Counted from the stretch's first letter, positions 34,085 through 42,099 are shown. The stretch: 42,099 nucleotides of DNA from Bacillota bacterium (GCA_023398495.1 JAEWSG010000168.1:1-42099); one strand, 5' to 3'. The notes: generated by a model from the sequence alone, not told the origin. Numbers and translations: made by a program.

Positions 34085-34147
34085 CCTTGATTTATTATCG
34101 TGAAAATTCAATTTGTCATTGTAAAACCATTTTCACGATTTAGATAA
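34085..34147 (-). repeat. Dispersed repeat R2, half-copy d
   Basis: Only the first half of R2 is present: a perfect CGTGAAAAT / ATTTTCACG stem with AATGACAAATTGA between, then ATAATAAATCAAGGA. The invariant-loop hairpin is missing. It ends 2 nt from the SLH gene stop codon. Confidence 0.7.
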
Positions 34148-34149
34148 AA

Positions 34150-34719
34150 TTAATTTACTGCAAAGTTGACTGTCAAAGAATTGTATACTATAACCGCCAT
34201 TTCGCCACGTGATAGAGGATGATTAGGCTTTAAGTCCAAATTTTTATTAAGCCCTAGTTCAGCACCTTTATTAACAACATTATCCGGCCATTTACCAGTT
34301 AATGTTTCTTCGTAACCTAAGGCTCTTATAGCAACAGCCAAAGCTTCTGCATAAGTAACATCTTTATCTGGTGCAATTGTATTGTCAGGGTATCCTGTAA
34401 CAAGTTGATACTTAAGGGCAACTTTAATATTAGTATAGGCCCAGTGCTTTGACTTTAAGTCCTTGAAGCTTATTTTTGTACTTGCTAAATCAGAATCTTT
34501 ATCATAAGCCATCATTTTAACGATAAGTGTGATAAATTCGCTTCTTTTTATTTTATTATCAAGTCTAAGTGTACCATCTTCGTAACCTTTCATAATTCCA
34601 AGTTTAACAAGTGAATTAGCACTTTTTTCTATTATGGATATCTCAGAAGCTGCACCTGCATTTGAAATAAATAAAAGTAACATGGATAATATAGTTATAA
34701 TACTTAAAGCTTTTTTCAT
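34150..34719 (-). CDS. Small secreted SLH-domain protein
   Basis: A 189-aa protein with a signal peptide (MKKALSIITILSMLLLFISN, likely cut in AGAA) and S-layer homology repeats: LGIMKGYEDGTLRLDNKIKR (about 43-62), YQLVTGYPDNTIAPDKDVTY, and a third ending in HPLSRGEMAVIVYNSL. It should bind secondary wall polymers, but it has no other domain, so it is anchor only. I use the ATG at 34719; a GTG five codons earlier lies inside the Shine-Dalgarno-like GGGGTG. Confidence 0.88.
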   Translation of the reverse strand: MKKALSIITILSMLLLFISNAGAASEISIIEKSANSLVKLGIMKGYEDGTLRLDNKIKRSEFITLIVKMMAYDKDSDLASTKISFKDLKSKHWAYTNIKVALKYQLVTGYPDNTIAPDKDVTYAEALAVAIRALGYEETLTGKWPDNVVNKGAELGLNKNLDLKPNHPLSRGEMAVIVYNSLTVNFAVN

Positions 34720-34894
34720 TTGTTTATGTAACACCCCTTATAATAATATCGACTGATAAATAGATATATTTTAATTATACACCATGTAGATTTAAATAAT
34801 ATTAAAAAAAAGTTACATTTTGAATTCAACGAATAAAATATACCTCTATAACGAATGCTATACACAAGGATAAATGTAATAATTGATTTTTTCC

Positions 34895-34925
34895 ACAGGT
34901 ATCGGTATATCTAACCAATACCTGT
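34895..34925. promoter_or_regulatory. Inverted repeat upstream of the stress-protein gene
   Basis: ACAGGTAT (34895-34902) and ATACCTGT (34918-34925) form an 8-bp inverted repeat with a 15-nt centre, 54 nt before the ATG. It is a candidate operator or leader hairpin. Confidence 0.4.
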
Positions 34926-34979
34926 ATAAAAGAGGCAATTGCTACACTATCTAAATAATTACTTAACGGAGGTACAAAA

Positions 34980-35495
34980 ATGTCAAGAACTGTAGTAGCA
35001 ATTTTTGATAATTATTCAAGTGCTGAGAACGCTGCAAGACAAATAAAAGATCAGGGTTTGAGAACTGATGATATTTCCATAATTGCAAAAGATGAAAACA
35101 ATAAAGGTGATAATGAAACTACAGGAACAAACCACGGATTAAGTATGGGTACAAGCCCTAGAGGGGTTAACGATAATATATCCGATGGTGTTATGACAGG
35201 AGGAATACTTGGAGGACTTGCAGGTCTCCTTATAGGAGCAGGCAGTATGGTTATTCCCGGATTAGGAATAATAGCTGCGGCAGGTCCAATCACAGGCTTA
35301 TTATCAGGTGCAGTGACAGGGGGAATAGTTGGTGGTCTTGTTGATCTTGGAATTCCCGAAAATAAAAGCCGTCAATATGAAACTGATATCAAGGCTGGAA
35401 AAATACTATTCAGTATGAAAACTGACGACGATAAAGTAAATCCTATAGGATCAATACTTAGAGATAATGGAGCAGTAAGCGTAGACAGTTATTAG
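34980..35495 (+). CDS. General stress protein 17M-like protein
   Basis: A 171-aa protein whose N-terminus (TVVAIFDNYSSAENAARQIK ... GLRTDDISIIAKD) matches the GSP17M/YflT-type ferredoxin-like domain. A long glycine-rich hydrophobic centre follows (about 78-122, MTGGILGGLAGLLIGAG), likely membrane-embedded like a glycine zipper. Homologues are often stress-induced. The ribosome site is CGGAGGT. The function is unproven. Confidence 0.82.
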   Translation: MSRTVVAIFDNYSSAENAARQIKDQGLRTDDISIIAKDENNKGDNETTGTNHGLSMGTSPRGVNDNISDGVMTGGILGGLAGLLIGAGSMVIPGLGIIAAAGPITGLLSGAVTGGIVGGLVDLGIPENKSRQYETDIKAGKILFSMKTDDDKVNPIGSILRDNGAVSVDSY

Positions 35496-35558
35496 TATTG
35501 TTATAATAAAAGGTTTCTTAAGAGATGGTGTATTATATAACACTTTATATAACTGAAA

Positions 35559-35684
35559 AAACTCCCTTTATGGCAGTTTTTAATTGCTATGAAGGGAGGA
35601 GTATATAAAAGCTCTAGACTGCGAAACTTAAGTTTCTGGAATATTTTTCTTCATATTTGTTATATGCACCCATAAAGGGAGTTT
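35559..35684. other. Nested, mutually exclusive hairpins between converging genes
   Basis: AAACTCCCTTTATGG (35559-35573) can pair over 15 bp with CCATAAAGGGAGTTT (35670-35684), or its CTCCCTT can pair with AAGGGAG at 35592-35598. A palindrome GAAACTTAAGTTTC (35623-35636) lies between. The proximal hairpin would serve as a terminator-like end for the stress gene, and the distal arm may be a second one for vanW. Confidence 0.5.
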
Positions 35685-35699
35685 ATATTGACTGTTAGG

Positions 35700-37436
35700 T
35701 TAAACAGAGCCCTCTTCAGTATTTTCTGTAGCAGCTGGTGAATCCACAGTTCCTTCATCAGGTAAATCGGTTGTAGCTCCTGAAGCCGGTATATTTATTT
35801 GTGGCTCTATAGTTGTAGCCGAAGGGGCTGCTGTAGGCTGTACAACTTTTTTGGTACCTCTTTTTATCTGTCTTGTCAAAGTTCTATAGGTACTTCTGTG
35901 AATTTTAGTATTACTAACCACTTCGCCGTTTACTTCTATTATTTTGTAAGTATCTATAACGTAACCTGTCATACCTTTTTCAATTACAACTGTTTTTCCT
36001 TCATCCATAGAGGGATCATTAATATACTTGACAGGAGCCGGTGTAGAACTTATTTGAACATTTCTTATTATTATTGTTTTACTAGGATTTTCATTTGTGC
36101 CAAGGATTGAAAATACAATACGGTTATCGCTTGTTACGTTTACTAAAACCTTGATAGGCATAGAGGTATTATTTTTAAACTCAAAGTCGGTTGAGCCATA
36201 AGATACAGCTGCATCCTGACCAAAAGGAACATAGCCTACTGTAAACATATGATTTCTTCTTGTCACTGTTTCAAGATCTGCTTTAAGAGTTGAATTGTAA
36301 AGTGTTGTAGAAACCTGACAAATACCGCCGCCTATATCATCAATTATTTTACCGTTCTGATATGCGTGGGCAACTTTGTACCCCTTTTCTGCTGTTCTAG
36401 GACCTACAACATCGTTAAATGAAAAAACCTCACCTGGCAATAATATCTTGCCGTTAATTTTTGATGATGCAAGTCTGATGTTTACTCCTCTGTTAGCGTT
36501 ATTGGTGCCTGCTACGGAGAACTTTGTACTTGAAGTTGAAAGAGTATCTTTAAAAAGATTAGCCTGATATATAGATGTAGTTATTTTAGGCTCAACAAAT
36601 TTAACAGGGAGAACTCTTTGCGTATCGGGAGTTTTTTCAATTTCATTAATGATACTTACCAATTTAGCTTTATCAATAGTTCTTCCATTAGTGTGAGGAA
36701 TAATTGATATATTATTTCCGTTTAATTCAGCCTTTGCATTAACCGGCTCAGTACATATTTTATTGTAAATATCGTCAACATTTATGCTGCTTGGAGGAGT
36801 TTTTATTATAGGAACATCATGTTCAATATCTGAACATAACTTAATGGACTCTTCAATTACTTTATATATGTCTTCAGTGTCAATCCGCTCTCCAGTATGA
36901 CCCGAATATAAAATAACTTCTGAATCTCCAACAAGCAGATCAGCTTCCTTAACATATTTAATAGTTTCATTATTGAAATTATCCACAATAGTTTTTAATT
37001 TGTCGTTGTTATATGAATAACTTAATTCTAGTGACTTTCCACTTTTTTTAATATTGTTTACTTCACTTAGTCTACTAAATATATTACCGTTTCTGCCTTC
37101 ATCCATAATTTCGCTTACGGCCTTATCTAAATCATATTTTACGTTAATTTCATTAAACCTGATTTCCTTTTTAGCATTTTTGTAGTTTAAAATTATTTTG
37201 TTATTGTTTACCTTATCCGAATAACTGGACTTTAACAATGAGTACAACTCATTCCTGGTCATTTTGCCAACGTCTTTATTGTTGAGCGTAATTCCACTAT
37301 AAGACTTAGCATATGCAAGAACAGAAATTGCATAAACTGATAATGATGCAAAAAGTAGACAAGCTACCAGCAATAATCCGATAAGTAATTTGTTTTTTTG
37401 TTTGATATTCTTCTTTGGTATCTCAAGGTTTGTCAT
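35700..37436 (-). CDS. VanW/G5-domain cell wall protein
   Basis: A 578-aa membrane-anchored extracellular protein. One membrane segment (about 17-39) is followed by two YkuD-associated peptidoglycan-binding-like domains (about 50-290), a VanW domain (about 295-445, with GVNIRLASSKINGKILLPGE, FSFNDVVGPRT and GGGICQVSTTLYN), a G5 domain (about 460-530) and a Pro/Thr/Ala-rich tail. VanW proteins accompany wall modification and some glycopeptide resistance loci, but this architecture is common in clostridia and does not imply resistance. The ribosome site is GGAGTG. Confidence 0.9.
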   Translation of the reverse strand: MTNLEIPKKNIKQKNKLLIGLLLVACLLFASLSVYAISVLAYAKSYSGITLNNKDVGKMTRNELYSLLKSSYSDKVNNNKIILNYKNAKKEIRFNEINVKYDLDKAVSEIMDEGRNGNIFSRLSEVNNIKKSGKSLELSYSYNNDKLKTIVDNFNNETIKYVKEADLLVGDSEVILYSGHTGERIDTEDIYKVIEESIKLCSDIEHDVPIIKTPPSSINVDDIYNKICTEPVNAKAELNGNNISIIPHTNGRTIDKAKLVSIINEIEKTPDTQRVLPVKFVEPKITTSIYQANLFKDTLSTSSTKFSVAGTNNANRGVNIRLASSKINGKILLPGEVFSFNDVVGPRTAEKGYKVAHAYQNGKIIDDIGGGICQVSTTLYNSTLKADLETVTRRNHMFTVGYVPFGQDAAVSYGSTDFEFKNNTSMPIKVLVNVTSDNRIVFSILGTNENPSKTIIIRNVQISSTPAPVKYINDPSMDEGKTVVIEKGMTGYVIDTYKIIEVNGEVVSNTKIHRSTYRTLTRQIKRGTKKVVQPTAAPSATTIEPQINIPASGATTDLPDEGTVDSPAATENTEEGSV

Positions 37437-37869
37437 ATTTACACTCCATTTATATAAAAATTTACCTTAACTTTATAAATATTAGACTTTTAATATTTAT
37501 ATTAAGTTCGCTAATAAATGCTGGAAATAAATTCTAATAGCGTTCCTATCTTGGTATATTATAATTATCGCAAGTTTATACAAAAAAAACAATATATTTT
37601 TCATTGCATAAATGTAAACTAAATCCTTAAAAAAAGCCTTTTAATTAAGTTTACTTAATTGTATCTGGAATTTTTAACATTAAGTGGATAACGCCGCAAG
37701 TATATTGATATGTAGATTGTTAAATTATTAAAAATTATGTATGTAATACTACTAGATGTATAGATTGGATAAATTCTGCTTATACTTATAGAAAAAGAAC
37801 ATTCTACAACGATTTTGAATAAAATATAAAAGGATGTTCTATCAAATTTTAAGGTATAAGGTGAGTTTT
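37437..37869. other. Gene-free divergent region between vanW-like and DUF2508 genes
   Basis: AT-rich; it contains the palindrome AATTAAGT-TT-ACTTAATT (37643-37660). No RNA or coding signal is convincing. Promoters for both divergent genes must lie here. Confidence 0.4.
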
Positions 37870-38181
37870 ATGAACTTGAATATTCAAAGAAGCAATAGAT
37901 CAAAGACACAAAAAGCTAGTATTTACCAAAAAATATTGAATTCACTGAATATAAAAGAAAACAATGAGATGGAAAAAAAGGAATCCACTGATATTCAAAA
38001 TCTCATTGAGAGTATATCAATTGCAAAAAATGAATGGATAAATGCAAATGATGGGTTTGATTATGCTGTTGAAGGGGATATGATTGATTACTATACATAT
38101 AGAATTAAAGCATATCAAGCACAATATGAGTATCTGATAAAAATTGCAAAGGAGAAAGGAATAAAACTTGAAGCAAAGTGA
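37870..38181 (+). CDS. DUF2508 (YaaL-like) protein
   Basis: A 103-aa charged, helical cytoplasmic protein. The stretch IESISIAKNEWINANDGFDY ... IDYYTYRIKAYQAQYEYLIK is the DUF2508 pattern. In B. subtilis yaaL precedes bofA, and the same order occurs here. I start at the ATG at 37870 with AAGGTGAG upstream, because the earlier ATG at 37834 overlaps its only ribosome-site-like bases. The function is unknown. Confidence 0.85.
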   Translation: MNLNIQRSNRSKTQKASIYQKILNSLNIKENNEMEKKESTDIQNLIESISIAKNEWINANDGFDYAVEGDMIDYYTYRIKAYQAQYEYLIKIAKEKGIKLEAK

Positions 38182-38347
38182 AAAAACAAATATTTCCCCG
38201 CTATTTTGTAATAAATTTGCGCAAGCTTATATATATTTATAGTAGGTGTTTACCATAAAATAAAATACAAATATTTTGAATTGTAAAAAATCTCAAAATT
38301 ATTTGGTTATTCTTATACTAGAATATATGAGGGCGATGTGATTATTA

Positions 38348-38620
38348 GTGGGGATAGAATTCAGCACAATTTTTTCCTATATAATAGGTATTATATGTTT
38401 GTTCTTTTTCGGAAGAATGTTCATTGTTCCTTTAAAAAAGGTTGCTAAACTGATATATAGCTCACTTCTAGGGGGTATAGCAATAATTATAATAAATATT
38501 ATTTTTGGAGTATTTAACTACCACATTGCGTTAAATCCTATTACAGCTTTTATAGTGGGAATAATGGGATTACCGGGTGTTGCTTTACTAGTAGCATTAA
38601 AGGGGATTTTAAACATATAA
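38348..38620 (+). CDS. bofA: BofA-family membrane protein
   Basis: A 90-aa protein with two or three membrane segments and the BofA end NPITAFIVGIMGLPGVALLV. BofA inhibits the SpoIVFB protease that processes pro-sigma-K during sporulation in Bacillus, so the gene points to a sporulating organism. The start is a GTG; no in-frame ATG is available, and the GAGGG ribosome site is 14 nt away. It follows yaaL as in Bacillus. Confidence 0.88.
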   Translation: MGIEFSTIFSYIIGIICLFFFGRMFIVPLKKVAKLIYSSLLGGIAIIIINIIFGVFNYHIALNPITAFIVGIMGLPGVALLVALKGILNI

Positions 38621-38727
38621 TTTTTGAATGATAAAAGGGATAGATTTTAAAACCAATCAGACTCACTTCTTATTTCAATATAAAAATTTAATTTTTTGGA
38701 AATAATCTAATAATTTTACATTAATAC

Positions 38728-38757
38728 TTGAATTTGATAAAAACTTTAGGATAAAAT
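38728..38757 (+). promoter_or_regulatory. Candidate por operon promoter
   Basis: TTGAAT (38728-38733), 18 nt, TAAAAT (38752-38757), giving a leader of about 130 nt before porG. The AT-rich setting makes chance matches likely. Confidence 0.35.
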
Positions 38758-38892
38758 ATTATGGTGTATGCTACATGTTTATTGAACTCGAGTTTTTATT
38801 CAAAATACGAATCTGTGTTCAATATAGTGACCCGTAACATAAAATTATTTTTAACATGTTTTTTATAATCATAAAATGAGGAGGTTTGCCAC

Positions 38893-39471
38893 ATGGGCAA
38901 GGTTGTAGAAATAAGATGGCATGGGCGTGGTGGACAAGGTGCTAAAACTGCATCTTTGTTGCTTGCAGATGCTGCATTTAATACCGGGAAATTTATACAA
39001 GGTTTTCCTGAGTATGGTCCGGAAAGAATGGGTGCACCAATTACAGCTTACAACAGAATTAGTGATGAAAAGCTCACAATCCACAGCAATATATATGAGC
39101 CTGATTATGTTGTTGTAGTGGATGACACTTTAATTACATCAGTTGATGTAACTTCAGGATTGAAAGAGGATGGAGCAATTATTATCAACACTACAAAGTC
39201 TCCTGAAGAGTTGAAACCTTTATTAAAGGGATATAGAGGAAAAGTGTGTACTGTAGATGCAAGAACAATTTCTATTGATACACTCGGGAAATATTTTCCT
39301 AATACTCCAATGCTGGGTGCAGTTGTTAAAGTAAGTAAGATTATGGACGAGCAGGAATTCCTGAAGGATATGGTTGATTCATTTAAGCACAAATTTGCAA
39401 AGAAGCCTGAAGTTGTTGAAGGCAATATAAAGGCTCTTGAAAGATCCATGCAGGAGGTGAAAGGTATATGA
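38893..39471 (+). CDS. porG: 2-oxoacid (pyruvate):ferredoxin oxidoreductase, gamma subunit
   Basis: The 192-aa gamma subunit of a four-subunit oxidoreductase that converts pyruvate (or another 2-oxoacid) and CoA to acyl-CoA, CO2 and reduced ferredoxin. The N-terminal WHGRGGQGAKTASLLLADAA and GFPEYGPERMGAPITAYNRI are diagnostic. It starts after AGGAGG and overlaps porD by 4 nt (ATGA). Gene order gamma-delta-alpha-beta is typical. Pyruvate is the most likely substrate, but 2-oxoisovalerate (VOR) enzymes share this order. Confidence 0.94.
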   Translation: MGKVVEIRWHGRGGQGAKTASLLLADAAFNTGKFIQGFPEYGPERMGAPITAYNRISDEKLTIHSNIYEPDYVVVVDDTLITSVDVTSGLKEDGAIIINTTKSPEELKPLLKGYRGKVCTVDARTISIDTLGKYFPNTPMLGAVVKVSKIMDEQEFLKDMVDSFKHKFAKKPEVVEGNIKALERSMQEVKGI

Positions 39472-39779
39472 GTAAAAAGGAATTAAAGGATGTCCCAATT
39501 GATGTAAATTGGAAAGACATTACTCCGGGAGGTGCCATACCTTATGCAGGAAACGCACATCTTTATAAAACAGGTGATTGGCGCTCAATGAAGCCTATTT
39601 GGATACAGGAGAAGTGCAAACAATGTTTGCTTTGCTATCCGGTTTGTCCTGATACATCTATATTAGTTAATGAAGAAGGTAAAAGAGTAGATTTTGATTA
39701 TGATCACTGCAAAGGATGTGGCGTATGTGTTAAGGTTTGCCCTTTTAATGCCATTGACTTTGTAGAGGAAGGGAAATAG
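39468..39779 (+). CDS. porD: 2-oxoacid (pyruvate):ferredoxin oxidoreductase, delta subunit
   Basis: A 103-aa ferredoxin-like subunit with two [4Fe-4S] motifs: CKQCLLCYPVCP and CKGCGVCVKVCP. It carries electrons from the beta subunit to ferredoxin. Its start overlaps the porG stop. Confidence 0.95.
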   Translation: MSKKELKDVPIDVNWKDITPGGAIPYAGNAHLYKTGDWRSMKPIWIQEKCKQCLLCYPVCPDTSILVNEEGKRVDFDYDHCKGCGVCVKVCPFNAIDFVEEGK

Positions 39780-39791
39780 GAGGTTTAGAAT

Positions 39792-40976
39792 ATGTCAATA
39801 AGAGAAAGAATGAGTGGTAATGAGGCAATGGCTGTTGCCATGAAACAAATAAATCCTGATGTTGTTGCTGCTTTCCCGATTACTCCTTCAACAGAAGTTC
39901 CTCAATATTTCTCAACTTATGTTGCAGATGGTGTTGTAGATACTGAGTTTGTGGCTGTAGAATCAGAACATAGTGCAATGTCTGCTTGTGTAGGTGCACA
40001 AGCTGCAGGTGCAAGAGCAATGACAGCTACATCAGCAAACGGACTTGCTCTCATGTGGGAAGTACTATATATTGCAGCAGCATCAAGACTTCCGATAGTA
40101 ATGGCTTGTGTAAACAGAACCTTATCCGGGCCTTTAAATATTCATAATGACCACAGTGATTCCATGGGTGCTAGAGACTCAGGATGGATTCAGCTTTATT
40201 CAGAAAACAACCAGGAAGCTTATGATAATATGTTAATGGCAAACAGAATAGGGGAACATCCAGATGTAATACTTCCTGTAATGATTTGTCAGGACGGATT
40301 TATAACTTCTCACGCTATAGAAAACATTGAATTACTAGAGGATGATAAGGTTAAAGCCTTTGTTGGAGAGTACAAGCCTGATATGTATCTGCTAGATAAA
40401 GAAAATCCTATAGCGGTAGGTCCTCTTGATCATTTTACCCATTGTTTTGAACATAAGAGACAACAAGCTCAGGGAATGATTAATGCAAAAAAAGTTATTA
40501 TTGAGGTATCAGAAGAGTTTTATAAATTGACTGGACGGAAGTATGAATTATTTGAAGAGTATAATATAGAAGGTGCAGAGGTAGCAATTGTTTTATTAAA
40601 CTCCACAGCTGGAACGGCTAAATATGTTGCTGATCAGTATAAAGAACAGGGAAAAAAAGTTGCCGTTATAAAGCCAAGAGTATTCAGACCTTTCCCGGTT
40701 GATGAAATGGCAGCTGCTTTATCAAAGTATAAAGCTATTGCTATAATGGACAAAGCAGATAGCTTTAATGCTGCTGGTGGTCCGTTGTTTACTGAGGTAA
40801 CAAGTGCAATGTATGCTAAAGGTGTACTTTCACCTAAAGTAATTAACTATATTTACGGAATAGGTGGAAGAGATGTTAAATCAACTGATATTGAAAAGGT
40901 AGTTGAAAAATTATTTGAAATTTCTAACACTGGTAAAGTAGATCAAGTATACAATTACCTTGGTGTAAGAGAATAG
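39792..40976 (+). CDS. porA: 2-oxoacid (pyruvate):ferredoxin oxidoreductase, alpha subunit
   Basis: The 394-aa alpha subunit with the pyrimidine-binding half of the TPP site: AAFPITPSTEVPQYFS, EFVAVESEHSAMSACVGAQA, TATSANGLALMWE and NRTLSGPLNIHNDHSD. A C-terminal transketolase-like domain (about 255-360) follows. AGGAGG precedes the ATG. Confidence 0.95.
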   Translation: MSIRERMSGNEAMAVAMKQINPDVVAAFPITPSTEVPQYFSTYVADGVVDTEFVAVESEHSAMSACVGAQAAGARAMTATSANGLALMWEVLYIAAASRLPIVMACVNRTLSGPLNIHNDHSDSMGARDSGWIQLYSENNQEAYDNMLMANRIGEHPDVILPVMICQDGFITSHAIENIELLEDDKVKAFVGEYKPDMYLLDKENPIAVGPLDHFTHCFEHKRQQAQGMINAKKVIIEVSEEFYKLTGRKYELFEEYNIEGAEVAIVLLNSTAGTAKYVADQYKEQGKKVAVIKPRVFRPFPVDEMAAALSKYKAIAIMDKADSFNAAGGPLFTEVTSAMYAKGVLSPKVINYIYGIGGRDVKSTDIEKVVEKLFEISNTGKVDQVYNYLGVRE

Positions 40977-40988
40977 GAGGTGTGATAA

Positions 40989-41921
40989 ATGGCGTACAAT
41001 TTAAAAGAAGTTGCAAAGAAACCGGAAAGATTTACCGGTGGTCATAGAATGTGTGCAGGTTGTGGTGCACCTGTAGTTGCAAGACAGATACTTAGAGCTC
41101 TCAAACCTGAGGATCACGCTGTTATTGGAAGTGCAACAGGATGTCTGGAAGTTAGTACCTTTATTTATCCTTTTACTGCATGGAAAGATTCATTTATACA
41201 CAATGCATTTGAAAACTCAGCTGTTACAGTAGCAGGTGCAGAAGCTGCTTATGTTGCAATGAAGAGAAAAGGCAAAATAAATGAAGAAACAAAGTTTATT
41301 GCTTTCGGTGGCGATGGAGGAACATATGACATCGGTCTACAATCACTTTCAGGTGCGATGGAAAGAGGTCATGACATGGTTTATGTTTGCTACGATAACG
41401 GAGCATACATGAATACTGGTATCCAAAGATCATCAGCTACACCTAAATATGCAGATACTACAACTTCTCCTGCAGGAAAAGAAATACCCGGAAAACAGCA
41501 GTGGAGGAAAGACCTCACAGAGATAATGGTCAACCATCATATACCTTATGTTGCGCAAACCGCAGCTATAGGAAACATGAAGGATCTTTATGAAAAGGCA
41601 GAAAAAGCTATTTATACAAAAGGTCCTGCGTTTTTGAACGTTTTGGCTCCATGCCCTAGAGGATGGCAGTACAATACGCCTGATCTTATGGAAGTGAATA
41701 AGTTGGCTGTTGAAACTTGCTTCTGGCCATTATACGAAGTAATAGAAGGTAAACATATAGTTAACTATAAGCCAAAGACAAAACTTCCTGTTAAGGATTT
41801 CTTAAAGGTTCAGGGAAGATTTAAACACTTGTTCAGAGCTGGAAATGAGCATATGATTGAAGAAATTCAGGCAGAAGTTGATAAAAGATGGGAAGAACTC
41901 CTTAGATTGGCAGAAAGATAA
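40989..41921 (+). CDS. porB: 2-oxoacid (pyruvate):ferredoxin oxidoreductase, beta subunit
   Basis: The 310-aa beta subunit holding the TPP diphosphate site (GGDGGTYDIGLQSLSG ... CYDNGAYMNTG) and the proximal [4Fe-4S] cluster cysteines (MCAGCGAP, TGCLEV, APCPRGW). It completes the complex and is followed by a strong terminator. Confidence 0.96.
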   Translation: MAYNLKEVAKKPERFTGGHRMCAGCGAPVVARQILRALKPEDHAVIGSATGCLEVSTFIYPFTAWKDSFIHNAFENSAVTVAGAEAAYVAMKRKGKINEETKFIAFGGDGGTYDIGLQSLSGAMERGHDMVYVCYDNGAYMNTGIQRSSATPKYADTTTSPAGKEIPGKQQWRKDLTEIMVNHHIPYVAQTAAIGNMKDLYEKAEKAIYTKGPAFLNVLAPCPRGWQYNTPDLMEVNKLAVETCFWPLYEVIEGKHIVNYKPKTKLPVKDFLKVQGRFKHLFRAGNEHMIEEIQAEVDKRWEELLRLAER

Positions 41922-41942
41922 AAATCACAATAAAGATAAATT

Positions 41943-41980
41943 AAAGTAGCTTTAGCTTATGTGCTAAAGCTACTTTTTTT
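41943..41980 (+). terminator. porGDAB terminator
   Basis: A perfect 14-bp stem, AAAGTAGCTTTAGC / GCTAAAGCTACTTT, with loop TTATGT and seven T. It is also the probable insertion target of the adjacent group II intron. Confidence 0.95.
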
Positions 41981-41981
41981 G

Positions 41982-42099
41982 GTGTGCCCAGTGAGCACAC
42001 GTTCTAACGGGTGAAAGTCCCCAATCCACCCGACAGTGGGAAGGATACAGCCGAAGCCAAGGGTGTCCAGTGTGAACTGGAATCTGAAGAAAGGATTAG
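41982..42099 (+). mobile_element. Group II intron, 5' end (class C features), cut by the window
   Basis: The sequence starts GTGTGCCC and contains GGGTGAAAGTCC (42009-42020), AAGGGTGTCC (42059-42068) and GGAATCTGAAGAAAG, matching the domain I start of group IIC introns such as the Oceanobacillus one. It begins 1 nt after the U-tract of the por terminator, the insertion site typical of class C. The reverse transcriptase and 3' end lie beyond the window. Confidence 0.85.

Larger units (their letters stand above)
33833..34149. other. Gene-free stretch with two hairpins and an R2 half-copy
   Basis: It holds AGAGTAATT / AATTACTCT (33965-33989), the 16-bp hairpin at 34017-34053 and R2 copy d. Nothing codes here. 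Confidence 0.5.

Noticed and set aside
35700..37436. Glycopeptide resistance locus because of the VanW domain
   Set aside because: No vanA/B-type ligase, vanH, vanX or two-component genes are nearby; VanW/G5 proteins are common wall proteins in clostridia.
38764..38892. Rex operator in the por leader
   Set aside because: No sequence close to TTGTTAANNNNTTAACAA is present; partial GTTA/TAAC words are expected in A/T-rich DNA.
1..42099. CRISPR array, prophage or toxin-antitoxin module
   Set aside because: No regularly spaced repeats, phage structural or integrase genes, or recognisable toxin-antitoxin pairs occur in the window; the only mobile element supported by family signatures is the group II intron.

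Overview
This window is the replication origin region of a low-GC Firmicute, most likely an anaerobic, spore-forming clostridium. The evidence is the AT-rich sequence, the rpmH-dnaA-dnaN-recF origin order, spoIIIJ/jag, a BofA-family protein, a four-subunit 2-oxoacid:ferredoxin oxidoreductase and several clostridial DUF families. Overall content resembles cellulolytic Ruminiclostridium-type genomes, but that placement is an inference from memory and not an alignment.

Layout. Left of the origin (about 5.8-16.3 kb, minus strand, leading away from oriC): rpmH, rnpA, yidD, yidC, jag, mnmE, mnmG, rsmG, noc, gyrA. At the far left edge is a minus-strand promoter and leader that looks like the start of an rRNA operon lying beyond the window. 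Between it and gyrA, two plus-strand genes (668-5678) run against replication: a membrane-anchored protein with a possible HTH head, and a large secreted protein with duplicated stalk and TPR blocks. They share a short Asn/Gly-rich motif and look like an uncharacterised cell-surface pair. oriC is bipartite, with DnaA boxes on both sides of dnaA and a DnaA-trio/unwinding tract just before dnaN. Right of the origin (plus strand): dnaA, dnaN, an S4 protein (yaaA), recF, remB, gyrB, then soj-spo0J (parA-parB) between two perfect parS sites, a DUF4446 protein, a coiled-coil/TPR protein, serS and two serine tRNAs.

From 30.6 to 38.6 kb the content is accessory and of mixed strand: a PHP phosphoesterase, an MFS transporter, an unknown membrane protein, an SLH protein, a general-stress (GSP17M-like) protein, a VanW/G5 wall protein, a DUF2508 protein and BofA. 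The porGDAB operon (38.9-41.9 kb) ends in a strong terminator, and a group II intron (class C features) begins 1 nt after its U-tract and runs out of the window.

Three families of short dispersed intergenic repeats (called R1, R2 and R3 here) recur across the window. R2 contains a hairpin with an invariant 11-nt loop and compensating stem changes. The gyrB-soj intergenic region holds an apparently unassigned multi-branched structured RNA candidate. These, with the surface-protein pair, are the best leads for something undescribed.

Functionally the window couples replication initiation (DnaA, DnaN, oriC), origin segregation (ParABS), division-site protection (Noc), topology (GyrAB), membrane insertion (YidC/YidD/Jag), tRNA modification and charging (MnmEG, SerRS, tRNA-Ser) and central metabolism (POR).
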